Source of the DNA: Aquimarina mycalae
Lineage (GTDB): Bacteria; Bacteroidota; Bacteroidia; Flavobacteriales; Flavobacteriaceae
Reading direction: 5' to 3'
Length of the DNA: 64,000 bases
NCBI RefSeq assembly: GCF_029906345.1
Contig: NZ_JARYGY010000007.1
Location: 62,001 to 126,000 of the forward strand
Shown here: positions 62,755-64,000 of the stretch, piece by piece
How positions within the stretch are numbered: the stretch's first letter is position 1
How the letters are laid out: each line of letters opens with the position of its first letter
Notes under the pieces: model-generated
Seen by the model: only the letters and a program-made list of their open reading frames with translations
What the model was told of the DNA's origin: nothing
The model's database searches: none
Made by a program: the position numbers and the translations under genes

Positions 62755-64000
62755 TTAAAACTTAAAACTTATTCCAGTATATACACCAAAATAATAAGGT
62801 TTAAAGTCTTGCGCACCTTCCTTAAAACCATTAAACTGATATTTAAATATAGGTTCCATATTAATCTGAAATTGATCAGATAATTTATAATCAAAACCTA
62901 TACCAATATTACCACTAAAACTTATATCGTTGACAGTTTCATCTCTTGCTACATTTTCGTTTTTAAAACTTCCAGCAATGATCGACACATCATCGTCTTC
63001 AAGAAACAAGGTGCTGACTCCTCCTATCATATGTACTCCTAGTTTCGAGTCAGTTATTGCATACTTAATTTCTAATGGAACTTCAATATATCCAATACTA
63101 TGATTAAGTAATCCTGGGTTTTGAGATTTAACAAGGATTTCGTCATTAATATCAGGTGCGGATCCAAAATCAGAAGACCCACCTTGATAATCCGAAACTA
63201 CAATATTTCGAACATTAGTGGGATTATCAAATCCTTCAACTCCTGTAGCTACAGATGAGATACCAAACCCTACATCTTCAGTATTGTAACCTACATCCAC
63301 TTTACTGATTCCAGATCTTACACTTAGTTTTTTATTAATTGAGTATGCAATTTGGATTCCGTAACTAAGATTAATTTGCCCTTGCTTATTATTGTCAGAG
63401 AATTCAGCATCAATAGAAGATCCACCAAAAGAGTCATAATATACTGGAGCTACATTAGGAGTTATATTCCATTTCTTTTCTTGTGTTGTTTCGGTAACCA
63501 ACGTTTCTTTTGCTTCTTTTTCTTTTATAACATCAAAAATTGACTTTTTTCCGTCATTTGAAGTTTGATCTTCAGTTTCATCAGAAACTATTTTTTCTTC
63601 ATCTTTGGACGTTTTTTCTTTGGTGTTTTCCGCAAGTATTTTGCTTTCCGTATTTTTTATACCTGTATTGGGTTCTTTAAAAATAGGATGTTCTTCTTTT
63701 GGGATATTTCCTTGTTGTGTATTGTTTGTTGGCGAAGAGTTTTCTGCAATCCCTTTTTTAATAACTTGTGATGAGTTGTTAAACGAATTTTTTTGGGTAT
63801 TCGCTTTGGGCGTATCCGTATTTTTTATATCCGTTACAGCATTTTTAGTATCAGGATTTTGTTCAAAGAAAAGATTCTTCTTATTCTCTGATACATCTTT
63901 GATTATTTTATCTTCAGTATCTGTAATAGTAGTGTTAGATTCTTTGTTAAGTTGGTTTTTATCGAGTGAAGGATCTTTATATGTCCTTGGTTGAGTATTT
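62755..64000 (-). CDS. Membrane/anti-sigma-like protein with C-terminal beta-barrel domain, 5' part outside window
   Basis: The reading frame stays open from the stop at 62755 to the window edge (415 codons), so a TTG at 63501 is not the real start. The upstream 165 codons are a disordered Asn/Lys/Thr/Glu-rich linker; the final 240 residues (WNITPNVAPVYYDSFGG, LSYGIQIAYSINKKLSVRSG, ending YFGVYTGISFKF) form a beta-barrel-like domain. In Flavobacteriaceae this combination usually has an N-terminal cytoplasmic domain and one TM helix and follows an ECF sigma gene; those parts would lie beyond 64000. Exact role unknown. Confidence 0.75.
   Translation of the reverse strand, partial: NTQPRTYKDPSLDKNQLNKESNTTITDTEDKIIKDVSENKKNLFFEQNPDTKNAVTDIKNTDTPKANTQKNSFNNSSQVIKKGIAENSSPTNNTQQGNIPKEEHPIFKEPNTGIKNTESKILAENTKEKTSKDEEKIVSDETEDQTSNDGKKSIFDVIKEKEAKETLVTETTQEKKWNITPNVAPVYYDSFGGSSIDAEFSDNNKQGQINLSYGIQIAYSINKKLSVRSGISKVDVGYNTEDVGFGISSVATGVEGFDNPTNVRNIVVSDYQGGSSDFGSAPDINDEILVKSQNPGLLNHSIGYIEVPLEIKYAITDSKLGVHMIGGVSTLFLEDDDVSIIAGSFKNENVARDETVNDISFSGNIGIGFDYKLSDQFQINMEPIFKYQFNGFKEGAQDFKPYYFGVYTGISFKF

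Noticed and set aside
63352-63994. Plus-strand frames rich in Phe/Ser near the window end
   Set aside because: Antisense to the Lys/Glu/Asn-rich linker of the barrel protein, which is open across the same region and matches a known architecture.
1-64000. tRNA, rRNA or known riboswitch genes
   Set aside because: No cloverleaf or rRNA-like sequence was found in any intergenic gap by eye.

Overview
The window is AT-rich chromosomal DNA from a member of the Bacteroidota, almost certainly a Flavobacteriaceae species. Aquimarina or a close relative is a guess from gene content only. The reasons are a complete MoxR/Bat operon, a TonB receptor with an N-terminal STN domain next to an ECF sigma/FecR pair, two-protein RHS cassettes of the Bacteroidota type, BlaI/BlaR1 with a TonB-like tail, TPR/LytTR regulators, lipoproteins with short lipoboxes, and promoters of the form TTG-N20-TAnnTTTG. 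No rRNA, tRNA or CRISPR array was seen.

Layout. 1-2.2 kb: a divergently placed ABC exporter (permease cut by the window edge, plus ATPase). 2.3-6.4 kb: housekeeping genes (hemB, TerB-like, cytochrome c, DinB, CNNM/CBS, methyltransferase). 6.5-11.1 kb: an unusual TPR-response regulator fusion, an M57-type metalloprotease lipoprotein, a serine hydrolase and a DnaQ-like exonuclease. 11.1-16.1 kb (minus strand): two paralogous lipoproteins with a shared unknown C-terminal domain, a phosphoesterase, an AlbA_2 protein and an SDR. 16.4-26.1 kb: the moxR-DUF58-(BatD-like)-batA-batB-batC-batD-batE operon, with a flavodoxin-fold reductase inserted between batA and batB.

26.1-36.1 kb is the accessory region: a two-gene RHS/YD toxin cassette with an adjacent small putative immunity gene, followed by a graveyard containing one REP-associated tyrosine transposase (RAYT) element, two internally deleted derivatives of it with the same deletion junction, a truncated toxin tip with its probable immunity gene, and a truncated HTH regulator. 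36.4-43 kb: DUF418, a SulP/beta-carbonic anhydrase/SulP bicarbonate cluster and CvpA. 43-51 kb: a TonB receptor/FecR/ECF sigma cell-surface signalling set, divergent from a three-gene cassette coding for a membrane transglutaminase-like protein, an ATP-grasp ligase and a predicted outer-membrane barrel. 51-57 kb: AraC-type regulator, amidohydrolase, lipocalin-like lipoprotein, CREST-like membrane protein and pheS with a striking TGTACA operator array. 57-64 kb: two paralogous Cys-containing lipoproteins with terminator-shaped leaders flanking blaI/blaR1, then trpS, plsC and a beta-barrel protein that runs off the window.

The best candidates for undescribed biology are the transglutaminase/ATP-grasp/barrel cassette, the leader-hairpin lipoprotein pair around blaI-blaR1, the secreted-TPR/response-regulator fusion, and the RAYT-driven erosion of a toxin-immunity locus.
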